The notes below the pieces were generated by a model. The model saw nothing but the letters and a program-made list of their open reading frames with translations. It had not been told where the DNA came from and made no database searches. The translations under genes and the position numbers were made by a program. From positions 1 through 53,986 of the forward strand of contig JAHYIS010000012.1 of the NCBI GenBank assembly GCA_019429385.1: 53,986 nucleotides of DNA, given 5' to 3'. This document shows positions 27,135-35,169 of this stretch, piece by piece. Position 1 is the stretch's first letter; every line of letters starts with the position of its first letter. This DNA comes from ANME-2 cluster archaeon (GTDB taxonomy: Archaea; Halobacteriota; Methanosarcinia; Methanosarcinales; Methanocomedenaceae).

Positions 27135-27584
27135 ATGCAAAGAACATATCTTATGGTCAAACCGGACGGAGTACAGCGAGGGCTTATCGGCAAGATCATC
27201 ACCCGCATAGAGGAGCGTGGTCTCAAGCTGGTTGCCCTGAAAATGTACATAATTCCGGAAGATGTGGCCAGGGCTCATTATGCCGAACATGAAGGTAAAC
27301 CATTTTTCACATCACTGCTGGACTTTATTACCAGCGGACCTTCGGTTTCAATGGTGGTGGAAGGTAAGGAAGCCATTAAAATAATGAGGGCAACAGTGGG
27401 TTCGACAAATCCCCAGGACGCATCACCCGGTACCCTACGTGGTGATTTCAGCCTGGACATGGGACGCAATATCATACATGCGTCTGATTCAATTGAATCT
27501 GCGAACCGGGAAATAGGCATCCATTTCAGTGAATCCGAGATCGTTACATTTACCAGAATAGACGAACAATGGATGTACGAATGA
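27135..27584 (+). CDS. ndk: Nucleoside diphosphate kinase
   Basis: This 149-residue enzyme has [15 protein letters not shown] at the start and the phospho-histidine motif [16 protein letters not shown]. It balances nucleoside triphosphate pools by phosphate exchange. It follows rpl24e by 33 bases and ends near a nine-T run (27596-27604) that can act as terminator. Confidence 0.97.
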   Translation: MQRTYLMVKPDGVQRGLIGKIITRIEERGLKLVALKMYIIPEDVARAHYAEHEGKPFFTSLLDFITSGPSVSMVVEGKEAIKIMRATVGSTNPQDASPGTLRGDFSLDMGRNIIHASDSIESANREIGIHFSESEIVTFTRIDEQWMYE

Positions 27585-27595
27585 ATACCGTCTGA

Positions 27596-27655
27596 TTTTT
27601 TTTTGATTCCGTCGGCGAACCATAGGTTCGCTGACACATAATTATAAATTGTGTC
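27596..27655 (+). promoter_or_regulatory. T-run, 11-bp hairpin and TATA box before infB
   Basis: After ndk a nine-T run is followed by an 11-base-pair hairpin (GTCGGCGAACC / GGTTCGCTGAC, 27611-27635, one G-U pair, loop ATA). A TATA-like element ATTATAAATT begins five bases after it. The hairpin is thus upstream of the infB start region and not in its mRNA. It may end readthrough from ndk or bind a regulator. Confidence 0.5.
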
Positions 27656-27701
27656 GTTACTATATTAAGAATGGGACATAATTTTTGACAGGGGATATTA
27701 A

Positions 27702-29474
27702 ATGGCACATGATAAAAATCTCCGTACTCCAATTGTATGCGTTATGGGTCATGTAGACCACGGCAAGACCAGTCTCCTGGATAAGATACGTGGAACTGCC
27801 ATAGTCGAAGGGGAAGCAGGTGCCATTACCCAGCATATCGGTGCTACTGAGGTTCCTCTGAATGTAATTAACAGGGTATGTGGAAACCAGGTCAAGGATA
27901 AATTCAAACTTCCCGGTCTGCTTTTCATTGATACCCCCGGACATCACGCCTTTACCACACTACGGTCAAGGGGTGGCGCACTGGCTGACCTGGCAGTAGT
28001 GATCGTTGACGTGAATGAAGGATTCCAGCCCCAGACCATTGAAGCTATCAATATCCTGAAACATTATAAAACACCCTTTGTCGTAGCAGCCAATAAGATC
28101 GACCGTCTCCATGGCTGGGACCCGATCCCAGGCTCACCGTTCCTTGCATCGTATAAAAAGCAACCAGAACATATAAGGTCAATTCTTGATACGAAGTTGT
28201 ATGAATTAGTGGGCGAGCTGTATAATTATGGCTTCAGTGCTGACCGGTACGACAGGATACGGGATTTCCAGAGCACGATCGCAGTAATACCTATCAGTGC
28301 CAAAACTGGTGAAGGATTGCCTGATATACTTACCGTGCTGCTTGGACTGGCCCAGAAATTCCTGGAAACAAATCTTGAATACAATACTACCGGGCCGGGT
28401 GTGGGCGTGGTGCTGGAGGTCAAGGAAGAACGTGGATTAGGTATGACCCTTGACGCCATCCTGCATGAAGGCGAGATAAAAGTAGGAGATATGGTGGCGG
28501 TGGGTACATTGAATGACCCCATAGTTACGAAAATCAGGGCTTTACTAAAGCCCAGGCCACTGTCTGAAATTTCCAGGGAGGAAAAGTTCACCCAAGTTAA
28601 ACAAGTTACTGCTGCGGCTGGTCTTAAGATATCCGCCCCGGGTCTGGATGATGCTATTGCAGGTGCACCTATACGGGTGGTCACCAAAGAAAACGCCAAA
28701 GCCATTTCTGAGGAAATCCGGTCCGAGATAAACCAGACCAGAATTGAGACCGATACTGTGGGTATTATTATCCGGGCCGATACTATCGGCAGTCTCGAAG
28801 CTATGGTAAACGAACTCAAAGGAGCTGGAGTACCGATTCGAAAAGCTGATATCGGGAATATCTCGAGAAGGGATATTGTTGAAGCTTCTGCCATTGAAGA
28901 CCCCTTATATTCAGTAGTAATGGGTTTTAACGTGGACATACTTCCCGATGCTCTTGATGAACTCCAGAGAACCGATGTCAAGCTCTTTATAAGCGATGTC
29001 ATTTACCGGCTGGTGGACGATTTTGAAGAGCATGTAGAGAACCTCAAGACACTTACTGAAAAACAAAGAAGTGAAGCCGTCATCAGGCCAGGGAAGTTCC
29101 GTATCCTGCCAAACCATACATTCCGCCAGAGCAAGCCCGCTGTAGTGGGTGTGGAAGTGGAAGGCGGGGTTATCAAGAAGAAACTGAATGTGATAAATGA
29201 AGAAGGAGTTCGCATTGGTGTCATAAAGATTATTCAGGACAAAAGCGAGAATGTCGATGAAGCCAGGTTTGGCTCACAGGTAGCAATCTCCATTGAAGGA
29301 CCAGTAGTGGGCCGGAATATCAAGGAAGGTGAACTGCTCTACATTGATGTACCTGAAAAACATGCCAAGATCGTGGAACAGGAACTTATCGATACGCTGT
29401 CCCCGGATGAACTAAAAACACTCAAGGCATTTTTGGAGATTAAACGAAGAGGGAATGTTTTTTGGGGAAAATGA
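27702..29474 (+). CDS. infB: Translation initiation factor aIF5B (IF2-like)
   Basis: This 590-residue GTPase has G1 GHVDHGKTSLLDKIRG (16-31), G3 DTPGHHAF and G4 NKIDRL motifs, then beta-barrel domain II, the alpha/beta domain III and a C-terminal domain IV. It promotes subunit joining and Met-tRNAi positioning at initiation. There is no long N-terminal extension and no intein, which matches typical archaeal length. A short leader with AGGGGAT precedes the ATG. Confidence 0.97.
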   Translation: MAHDKNLRTPIVCVMGHVDHGKTSLLDKIRGTAIVEGEAGAITQHIGATEVPLNVINRVCGNQVKDKFKLPGLLFIDTPGHHAFTTLRSRGGALADLAVVIVDVNEGFQPQTIEAINILKHYKTPFVVAANKIDRLHGWDPIPGSPFLASYKKQPEHIRSILDTKLYELVGELYNYGFSADRYDRIRDFQSTIAVIPISAKTGEGLPDILTVLLGLAQKFLETNLEYNTTGPGVGVVLEVKEERGLGMTLDAILHEGEIKVGDMVAVGTLNDPIVTKIRALLKPRPLSEISREEKFTQVKQVTAAAGLKISAPGLDDAIAGAPIRVVTKENAKAISEEIRSEINQTRIETDTVGIIIRADTIGSLEAMVNELKGAGVPIRKADIGNISRRDIVEASAIEDPLYSVVMGFNVDILPDALDELQRTDVKLFISDVIYRLVDDFEEHVENLKTLTEKQRSEAVIRPGKFRILPNHTFRQSKPAVVGVEVEGGVIKKKLNVINEEGVRIGVIKIIQDKSENVDEARFGSQVAISIEGPVVGRNIKEGELLYIDVPEKHAKIVEQELIDTLSPDELKTLKAFLEIKRRGNVFWGK

Positions 29475-29504
29475 ATTCCAGTAGGGTCTGTTTTTAATAA
29501 TATA

Positions 29505-30413
29505 TCATACCATTGTGTGTATTTTTTCAAGTAATTTAGGTTCATTCAAGTTACTCAGTACACTGGTGAGCGTGCGCCGTGTAGAAGTATGGTAGTATTC
29601 CCGTGTGACCTTTGCATATGAGTTCACAGCATCTTCAAGCATCTTTCTGTCCTTGGTCCTGGCTCCCATCCGTACCAGGGTTTCAGCTATGGCCTGGAAC
29701 ATGGAGGAGCGCTCGAACTCATCTGTAAGGTTCTCAGCAGCACGTTGGGCCTTGACAATACACTGCCTGGCCCGGTCTATTTCACCAATTTCAAGGAACA
29801 GCCCTGTCAGGTCAACATAAGCTGACACCCGGAAAATTTCCTGTTCGATGTTCCCGGCCTTATCAATCACATCCAGTGCCATCTCTGCCCTGTCCAAAGG
29901 TGTTCCTGTCCCTGCCACGGCAATTGCATCATCATTGTTATACAGCACACGGGAGATGCCTCTTAGCGCAGATGAGCGGTAGGTATTATATTCAATGGTC
30001 TCGACAAGTTTTTTTGATGCTTCGATTATCTGTGCATCGCTGTTTGTTACACCTACCTCTGCCATGGCCACTACCACTCCCTGCAGACAATGACTCCTGT
30101 CATGTCCGGTGTCGGTTTTGGCTGAAAGTGCTAAAGCCCGGTTGACCAGTTCGGTATTGGCTGTATTGCCTGCAATGCGGGCTGTAGCCCTGACAATGTC
30201 TACAAATGCCTTTGAACGGTCATGTGCGTCTATGATGTGCTGATTGAACCGTTCGGCAGCATCCAGATAGGCAGTATTGTTCGTCTCAACCGCCTTTTGT
30301 GCCAGTGTAGCAATACCGGCCCTGTATTTCTTGGAACGGTCGGTATCGTTCTTGATGGCTTCTGCCGTATCTTCAAGATGCCTGATAAAATCCTCTGCTG
30401 TATTATCCACCAT
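29505..30413 (-). CDS. Alpha-solenoid protein with strict 40-residue repeats
   Basis: This 302-residue protein is all-helical and built of repeats of 40 residues. The marker (D/Y/F/E)RS occurs with Arg at 26, 66, 106, 146, then 195 and 235, and a degenerate copy follows near 276. A nine-residue insertion between repeats four and five breaks the register once. Such TPR-like solenoids bind proteins or peptides. No signal peptide is present. It is 19 bases downstream of AlaX on the same strand, so the two may be co-transcribed. Function unknown. Confidence 0.75.
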   Translation of the reverse strand: MVDNTAEDFIRHLEDTAEAIKNDTDRSKKYRAGIATLAQKAVETNNTAYLDAAERFNQHIIDAHDRSKAFVDIVRATARIAGNTANTELVNRALALSAKTDTGHDRSHCLQGVVVAMAEVGVTNSDAQIIEASKKLVETIEYNTYRSSALRGISRVLYNNDDAIAVAGTGTPLDRAEMALDVIDKAGNIEQEIFRVSAYVDLTGLFLEIGEIDRARQCIVKAQRAAENLTDEFERSSMFQAIAETLVRMGARTKDRKMLEDAVNSYAKVTREYYHTSTRRTLTSVLSNLNEPKLLEKIHTMV

Positions 30414-30432
30414 AACATTGACCTCACATTAT

Positions 30433-31143
30433 TCATTCATCCCTGAACCTGAAATATACCCTTCTGTTGTTCTTACCCTTGTTCTCGGCCTTGAATATCT
30501 CGATATGAGGTATCTCGCCAGTATTAGTTACGTGGGTGCCTCCGCATGCCTGCTGGTCCACCCCGGGTATGGTGATGACCCGTATTTCCTGTATATCGGG
30601 TGGGAAGGCGTCCTTGAGTTTAACGACTGATGGTATCTGGAGGGCTTCATCCCTGGGTAAGATATTGATGCTGACCGGAAGTTTTTGGTCTATGATCTCA
30701 TTGACCTTTGTCTCGTATGACTGTATGAGTTCCCTGTCAAAATCTTCAAGATTGAAATCCACCCTGGTTTTTTCTTCACTGATCTGGTTGCCGGATATCT
30801 GTGCTCCGGTTTCGGTGTGGATGGTAGCTGCCAGGATATGGCTGGCTGTATGGTATTTCATGAAGAGGTACCGGCGGTCCCAGTCAATGACAGCTTTTAT
30901 TTTGTCACCGGGAGTCAGTCCTGGTTTTGAGACCTCGTGGCTTATGGTATCACCGAACTTGCCGGTATAGACTACACTAAACTCTTCGGTGTCCTTGAGG
31001 AACTTGCCTGTATCATGGGGCTGCCCGCCTGAGTTGGGGTAGAAAAAGGTCCTGTCCAGCACTACAAATTTATCGTCCTTCACACTTTCAACAGTGGCAT
31101 CGGACTCCCTGAGGTAGCAATCTTTCAGATATAGTGCATTCAT
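30433..31143 (-). CDS. alaX: AlaX-type alanyl-tRNA editing protein
   Basis: The 236-residue protein is a free-standing homologue of the alanyl-tRNA synthetase editing domain. The zinc ligands are in KYHTASHILAA (HxxxH) and QACGGTHVTNTGEI (CxxxH). It hydrolyses Ser or Gly mischarged on tRNA-Ala. The N-terminal beta-barrel with FFYPNSGGQPHDTG is present, so it is an AlaX-M type and not the short form. The start is the ATG at 31143. Confidence 0.93.
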   Translation of the reverse strand: MNALYLKDCYLRESDATVESVKDDKFVVLDRTFFYPNSGGQPHDTGKFLKDTEEFSVVYTGKFGDTISHEVSKPGLTPGDKIKAVIDWDRRYLFMKYHTASHILAATIHTETGAQISGNQISEEKTRVDFNLEDFDRELIQSYETKVNEIIDQKLPVSINILPRDEALQIPSVVKLKDAFPPDIQEIRVITIPGVDQQACGGTHVTNTGEIPHIEIFKAENKGKNNRRVYFRFRDE

Positions 31144-31714
31144 GAAAGATTAATCAGCAGGCTATTAGATAAAATTGTTGTTCCATTCACACCGATTTTC
31201 GTCATGTGTTTATACATCATAATTGAACCATGGTCAGAATCTCCAAAAGCGACGTTTTTTTTGCTCAAACATGGCATAGGATACGATTTATGAAAAACCT
31301 CATTTGATTTGAAATATGTATGGATTATGGAATTTATAATATTCAATATTTATTGTTTAATCTTCATAATCAACATATATAGATGGGTTTAAGGTTCATT
31401 TTGTGCTTATTTCTATGCCATAATTGATTCTGGACGTTAACTTATCGTTGGATATCAGAATTTTTATGTTCCATACACGGAACATATTCTAGAGCGAGAT
31501 TCCATGAAAAAACGTCACTGGCCTATTTGTTTTGATGCGAAAATGGTAGTTTTTTTGTGGAATATAAACGGCTGACGAAAATCGGTGTTAAATGATTGAA
31601 TCAAGGAGATTTTTTTAGCGACGTGCTGAATTAATGTGTTTTCATCTTAATTTTTCAAAAATAAGACCTGATTTTGGTTATTTGACATGTTTTTATCAGA
31701 TATTCAGAACTAAT
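31144..31714. other. Gene-poor AT-rich spacer
   Basis: No convincing gene lies in these 571 bases. A perfect eight-base inverted repeat TATGTTCC / GGAACATA with a six-base spacer occupies 31465-31486. A 23-codon frame at 31504-31575 has no ribosome-binding site and is not called. This spacer marks the start of the accessory island. Confidence 0.6.
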
Positions 31715-32125
31715 TTATTGTGAATATTTACTGTCAATACCTTTGATCCATAATTTCCAAATGTAATCAGTCATTTCCGTATACAACACAACAAATATAG
31801 CAAATAATATGAAAATTGCGAATGTTTCTTTATTTATTTTGAGTTCTGCTGTTTCTTGGAAAATGCCTGATGTATTTATAATAACATATGCAATTAGCCA
31901 AATTAGTTTGGTTGATTTGTTTTTTAAATAAATTTTTCCTGCGATACCTCCCACGACTGCCAGAAGTATTACTACAAATAAATAAAAAAGAATGAAATCC
32001 TTCGATGCTACTCTCCAGAAATTATTTATATGAACAGATATAATCATAAGAATTAGCAAAAAAGCTATAATTAGACCTCCTTTACCCCCTCTAATAATAT
32101 ATGCAGTTCCTTTATTGTGCACCAT
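31715..32125 (-). CDS. Four-helix membrane protein of unknown function
   Basis: The 136-residue protein has about four hydrophobic helices (near 17-34, 44-62, 73-90 and 103-121) separated by short basic loops. It is AT-rich like the rest of the island and matches no family I recognise. It lies downstream of the first leader-controlled gene in the same direction but is separated from it by a terminator-like hairpin, so it probably has its own promoter. Confidence 0.6.
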   Translation of the reverse strand: MVHNKGTAYIIRGGKGGLIIAFLLILMIISVHINNFWRVASKDFILFYLFVVILLAVVGGIAGKIYLKNKSTKLIWLIAYVIINTSGIFQETAELKINKETFAIFILFAIFVVLYTEMTDYIWKLWIKGIDSKYSQ

Positions 32126-32172
32126 TTTAGTATTTCCAGCCCTAAATATAACATATTATTTTTCAATAAATG

Positions 32173-32205
32173 AATGATTGACCCTATTAAAAAATAAGGT
32201 CAATT
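32173..32205 (-). terminator. Terminator-like hairpin after the first exported-protein gene
   Basis: A seven-base-pair stem ATTGACC / GGTCAAT (on the minus strand) encloses an AT-rich loop with a run of six T. It lies 15-45 bases after the stop at 32219. Termination is plausible but the T-run is inside the loop and not after the stem, so confidence is moderate. Confidence 0.45.
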
Positions 32206-32218
32206 TAGCTAAAATGTT

Positions 32219-33064
32219 TTATTTGAAATCGATTGAAATTGAATTATATTTTACATATCCTTTGAATTGGGTATCCGGCAAATCTCTATCTGTTAAGGCA
32301 TCTGCCCATCCTTCACCAGTAAGTAAGGACGATGCACTGGTTTCAACCTGGAGATACATTGTATAATAATGACCCGATTCAAGATATACATTTTGTGTGG
32401 AGGAAAAGCTTTTGTCTTTATTTTCATACCAAGGTTTTGCCGATGAAGACCAATGATATATTTGTTGCGTATTTTTTACTTGACCTGTAGTTCCATCCCA
32501 CAATATGGCAGTAACAGTCATTTCAGAAGAAGCTGCAAGTATATTCCCTGAAGATGTTTTTATCCATCCTGGCATTTTGATGTCAGCTTGTTGACCACCT
32601 GTCCCTGAAACGTAGAATTCTTTGCCAATCTGTGTCCATCCCCATTCGCTTGAATATCCTGGAGTTGCACGGCTTGTAGCTTCTGCTTTTCTTTCAGACG
32701 TATAAAAGTGAGCATCACTGTTGCCTGTTCCCAATCCCCCATTATCATTGTTTCCCCAGTCTGCGGTGGTAAAAGTCGTATCAGTACCTAATGGGACATC
32801 TGTGCAAGTATTTATAGATATTTCACCATTATTGATAGGCAGTTCTTTTTGAGACTTTTCCAGCGATTTTTTAATAGAATTCTCCATTTCTTTTTTAGAA
32901 GTGGTTTGAAGCTTTTCTAATTGCTTTTGCTCTTCATGAGTAGTGCCTTGGTCATTTATCTTCTGATCTGTGGTGGCCATACTTACAGTGGGTACAAACG
33001 CAATGTTCATAATTAACATCACCGCAAGCACCGCACATAATTGCATTCCTTTATTTCGTTTCAT
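32219..33064 (-). CDS. Exported protein of unknown function (unit 1)
   Basis: This 281-residue protein has a signal peptide MKRNKGMQLCAVLAVMLIMN with a cleavage-like VSMA near 30. A charged coiled segment (about 35-75) is followed by a beta-rich domain with GWTQIGKEFYVSGTGG and YYTMYLQVETSASSL. The mature domain matches no family I know and is probably secreted or surface-held. It is preceded by a ~165-nt conserved leader. Its signal peptide resembles that of the unit-2 protein, while the mature parts do not. The start ATG has GGAGG nine bases upstream. Confidence 0.75.
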   Translation of the reverse strand: MKRNKGMQLCAVLAVMLIMNIAFVPTVSMATTDQKINDQGTTHEEQKQLEKLQTTSKKEMENSIKKSLEKSQKELPINNGEISINTCTDVPLGTDTTFTTADWGNNDNGGLGTGNSDAHFYTSERKAEATSRATPGYSSEWGWTQIGKEFYVSGTGGQQADIKMPGWIKTSSGNILAASSEMTVTAILWDGTTGQVKNTQQIYHWSSSAKPWYENKDKSFSSTQNVYLESGHYYTMYLQVETSASSLLTGEGWADALTDRDLPDTQFKGYVKYNSISIDFK

Positions 33065-33266
33065 ATTCTTATTTCCTCCAAATTATTTCTCCCGGAGGCA
33101 AAACAAGCAAGTTTTAAATACATTTAAAGCTCCTATTATATTGCCTTCGGGCATAGTGGGGTTGCGGCCTGATCTTTAGCGATGTATGCCTAAATCCCAC
33201 CTTCTTTTCATGTACTTGATAATTGAATCAGTACAGCAAACCATACTCATGCACACTATATAAATA
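33065..33266 (-). promoter_or_regulatory. Promoter and structured mRNA leader, copy 1
   Basis: A TATA element (AATATTTATATAG) at 33254-33266 would start a leader of about 165 bases. In 5'-3' order on the minus strand: hairpin TGTACT-GAT / AT-C-AAGTACA (33210-33234); strand GTGGG (33195-33199); strand GGCATA (33184-33189); CCCAC (33155-33159) directly next to TATGCC (33149-33154). The last four form an H-type pseudoknot. Nearer the gene, CCTCC (33093-33097) is complementary to the Shine-Dalgarno GGAGG (33074-33078). The class of RNA is not recognised. Confidence 0.65.
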
Positions 33267-33610
33267 TTTTGTTTTTTTTCAGAAATATTATCATATAATT
33301 ATATATATTCTTACTAATATATCGGATATATAGTAATATATCTATAATTAAAATTGGATAATGTGAATACGCTTTTGGATAATCATTACTTTAATGTCAC
33401 AGACTATAAAATCAAATTTCGATTTAACACTGACGACGTCTTCGGAGAAAAGGAACCGATAAAACTCTGCTTCCATGAATTATAATCTTCACCAAAACAA
33501 CCCTTCATGCGTGGTCTGTTAAGTGATGAAACGTGAAAAATTACCGTCCTTTTAGTAAATTATTGATTGAAAACAAGATATTATATCTGGTGAAAATTCC
33601 CAGTACACCA

Positions 33611-33861
33611 TTAACCTACAGCCTGCACCAGCCCGAATCCATATACATTATCTCTCGCAGGCACTCCCAGATCGATCGCACCATTAGCCATTGCAGCCCT
33701 GACCTCATCAGGTGAAGCTCCACCATTATCCTGTAACATCAGCGCAGCCACTCCGCTCACAAAAGGCGCTGCCATCGAGGTCCCGTTCATTGAACCATAC
33801 CCTCGGTACAGCCATGGGAAATCGATACCCCACCCGGCGCAGCCAGCTCAACTTTGCTGCC
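33611..33861 (-). pseudogene. Truncated and frameshifted subtilase 3' end, copy 1
   Basis: On the minus strand the sequence encodes the last ~83 residues of an S8 protease, including the catalytic-Ser segment GTSMAAPFVSGVAAL and the ending GFGLVQAVG. One base is missing near the APGV segment compared with copy 2, breaking the frame. The Asp and His parts of the triad are absent. It cannot be a working protease. Confidence 0.8.
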
Positions 33862-34042
33862 ATGAATTTATTAGAAAACCTATGAATAAGGCAATAAATA
33901 ATTGAATGACTAACAGAATAAATATATACCACCTTGTAGCCGGAATGTGTGATGTGTTAATTATTGATATTCCTATGAAAAACCAAACAGTTATTATAGT
34001 TATTATGACTAACATTTGGACGGTTGTGACTTTCTTTTTCAT
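33848..34042 (-). CDS. Small two-helix membrane protein with a recombinant C terminus
   Basis: From the ATG at 34042 (preceded by GGAG) the frame gives 64 residues with two membrane helices (about 7-29 and 38-60). The last four codons, WQQS and stop, fall within the broken subtilase sequence, so the gene's native end was probably replaced when the repeat joined here. It lies directly after the unit-2 terminator. A TTG 15 bases upstream could also start it. Function unknown. Confidence 0.5.
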   Translation of the reverse strand: MKKKVTTVQMLVIITIITVWFFIGISIINTSHIPATRWYIFILLVIQLFIALFIGFLINSWQQS

Positions 34043-34053
34043 TGGCTTTATCT

Positions 34054-34090
34054 CCAAAAAAATTGCCCATCGGGTTTCCCGACGGGCATT
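34054..34090 (-). terminator. Strong terminator after unit 2
   Basis: On the minus strand an 11-base-pair stem TGCCCGTCGGG / CCCGATGGGCA (one G-U pair) closes an AAA loop and is followed by ATTTTTTT. It begins about ten bases after the unit-2 stop. Confidence 0.85.
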
Positions 34091-34098
34091 AATTTGCT

Positions 34099-34965
34099 TC
34101 AGACCGGTCCATAAGGTATTGGAATATAATGATTTCTATTTAAACCTGCATACGAATCCATTATTCCGTAGTCATATGGCCACCAATTAGTATATTTATC
34201 AACAAACTTACTAATATCACTTATTTCGACCCAGTAATCAAAATCCCCGTCTGGACCCGCATAGATCATATAAACAATTCCAATAACAATTCCAGCAATT
34301 ATTGCAGCACCTGCCGTGGCTGCTACAGTAAGGGCGATACCAGCTGCAAATAATGCTACTAATATAGCTGCTGTTAAGGTTGGTATACCTATAAGTACAC
34401 TTCCATTAACTACATTGGGTGAAAACCATATTCTTAGGTATCCATCCTCAACCCACACCTCAAATTTAGCGTTTCCATGATCTCTTAATGCAGCTACATC
34501 ATACTCGGTTAGAGCTTTTGTTTTATCATAGGCATAACCAGTAACTCTTACATTCTCCCCTATATGTTGGACTGTAAGAAGTTCTTTATCCTGGCCTGAT
34601 TCTATCAAATATAACTCAGTGTCATCTGTCTTAGACAAATGGGTCATTTTAACCTTTTGTTTGGATATTTTTCCATTTGCATCAATCGTTGGAACTGTGA
34701 TAATCTTATCATCACCAACTTCTATAATTGGATAATCTTGTTTTGCAAGGTCTTTGAACATTTTCTTCTGATCTTCAGTCATTAATGCTTCAATTTCTTC
34801 ATCAGATAGATTTTCAATATCTGATAAAGTAAGACTTTGGAAATTCGATATATCGAACTGATTATTCTCAAATTCAGCTTTTGCACTCACTGCAGGCACA
34901 AACGCCATACCTACAATCAGCATCATAGCAAAAACAGCTCCTAGCTTCATACTTTTACTTTTCAT
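34099..34965 (-). CDS. Exported/membrane protein with Gly-Ala-rich helices (unit 2)
   Basis: The 288-residue protein has a signal peptide (MKSKSMKLGAVFAMMLIVGM, cleavage near AVSA), an acidic segment (about 40-75), a beta-rich middle (about 76-185) and two very hydrophobic helices rich in Ala, Gly and Ile (about 190-235). The C terminus has many Tyr, Trp and Asp. The hydrophobic pair could insert in a membrane. No family is recognised. It is led by the second copy of the leader and ended by a strong terminator, so it forms a single-gene unit. Its signal peptide is related to unit 1; its mature part is not. Confidence 0.75.
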   Translation of the reverse strand: MKSKSMKLGAVFAMMLIVGMAFVPAVSAKAEFENNQFDISNFQSLTLSDIENLSDEEIEALMTEDQKKMFKDLAKQDYPIIEVGDDKIITVPTIDANGKISKQKVKMTHLSKTDDTELYLIESGQDKELLTVQHIGENVRVTGYAYDKTKALTEYDVAALRDHGNAKFEVWVEDGYLRIWFSPNVVNGSVLIGIPTLTAAILVALFAAGIALTVAATAGAAIIAGIVIGIVYMIYAGPDGDFDYWVEISDISKFVDKYTNWWPYDYGIMDSYAGLNRNHYIPIPYGPV

Positions 34966-35169
34966 ATTCTTATTTCCTCCAATTTATTTCTCCCGGAGGC
35001 AAAAACAGCACGTTTTAAATACGTTCAAAACCTACATTATATTCCCTTCGGGCATAGTGGGGTTGCGGCCTGATCTTTACCGATGTATGCCTAAATCCCA
35101 CCTTCTTTTCATGCACTTGATAATTGAATCAGTACAACAAACCATACTCACACACACTATATAAATATT
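34966..35169 (-). promoter_or_regulatory. Promoter and structured mRNA leader, copy 2
   Basis: The TATA element (35157-35169) and leader closely match copy 1. Pseudoknot strands are GTGGG (35097-35101) with CCCAC (35057-35061), and GGCATA (35086-35091) with TATGCC (35051-35056). CCTCC (34995-34999) can pair with GGAGG (34976-34980). In the first hairpin one stem base changes so that a U-A pair becomes U-G, keeping the stem. The secondary TGCC / GGCA hairpin seen in copy 1 is weakened here, which favours the pseudoknot. Confidence 0.65.

Larger units (their letters stand above)
33065..33861. repeat. ~0.8-kb direct repeat, copy 1
   Basis: This 797-base segment is nearly identical to 34966-35764 (799 bases), including leader, promoter, a ~330-base upstream stretch and a truncated subtilase end. 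The repeat ends abruptly at a GGCAGC on the minus strand. Copy spacing is about 1.9 kb. Confidence 0.85.

Noticed and set aside
31504-31575. 23-codon frame MKKRHWPICF...
   Set aside because: No ribosome-binding site, no promoter and no similarity; short frames of this size are expected by chance.
33141-33152. TGCC-CGAA-GGCA hairpin in the leader as the main structure
   Set aside because: It is broken by a base change in copy 2, while the pseudoknot strands are intact in all three copies. It may still be an alternative fold in copies 1 and 3.
34099-34965. Halocin C8-like bacteriocin
   Set aside because: The length is similar, but the C terminus lacks the cysteine-rich pattern of halocin C8 and no twin-arginine signal is present.
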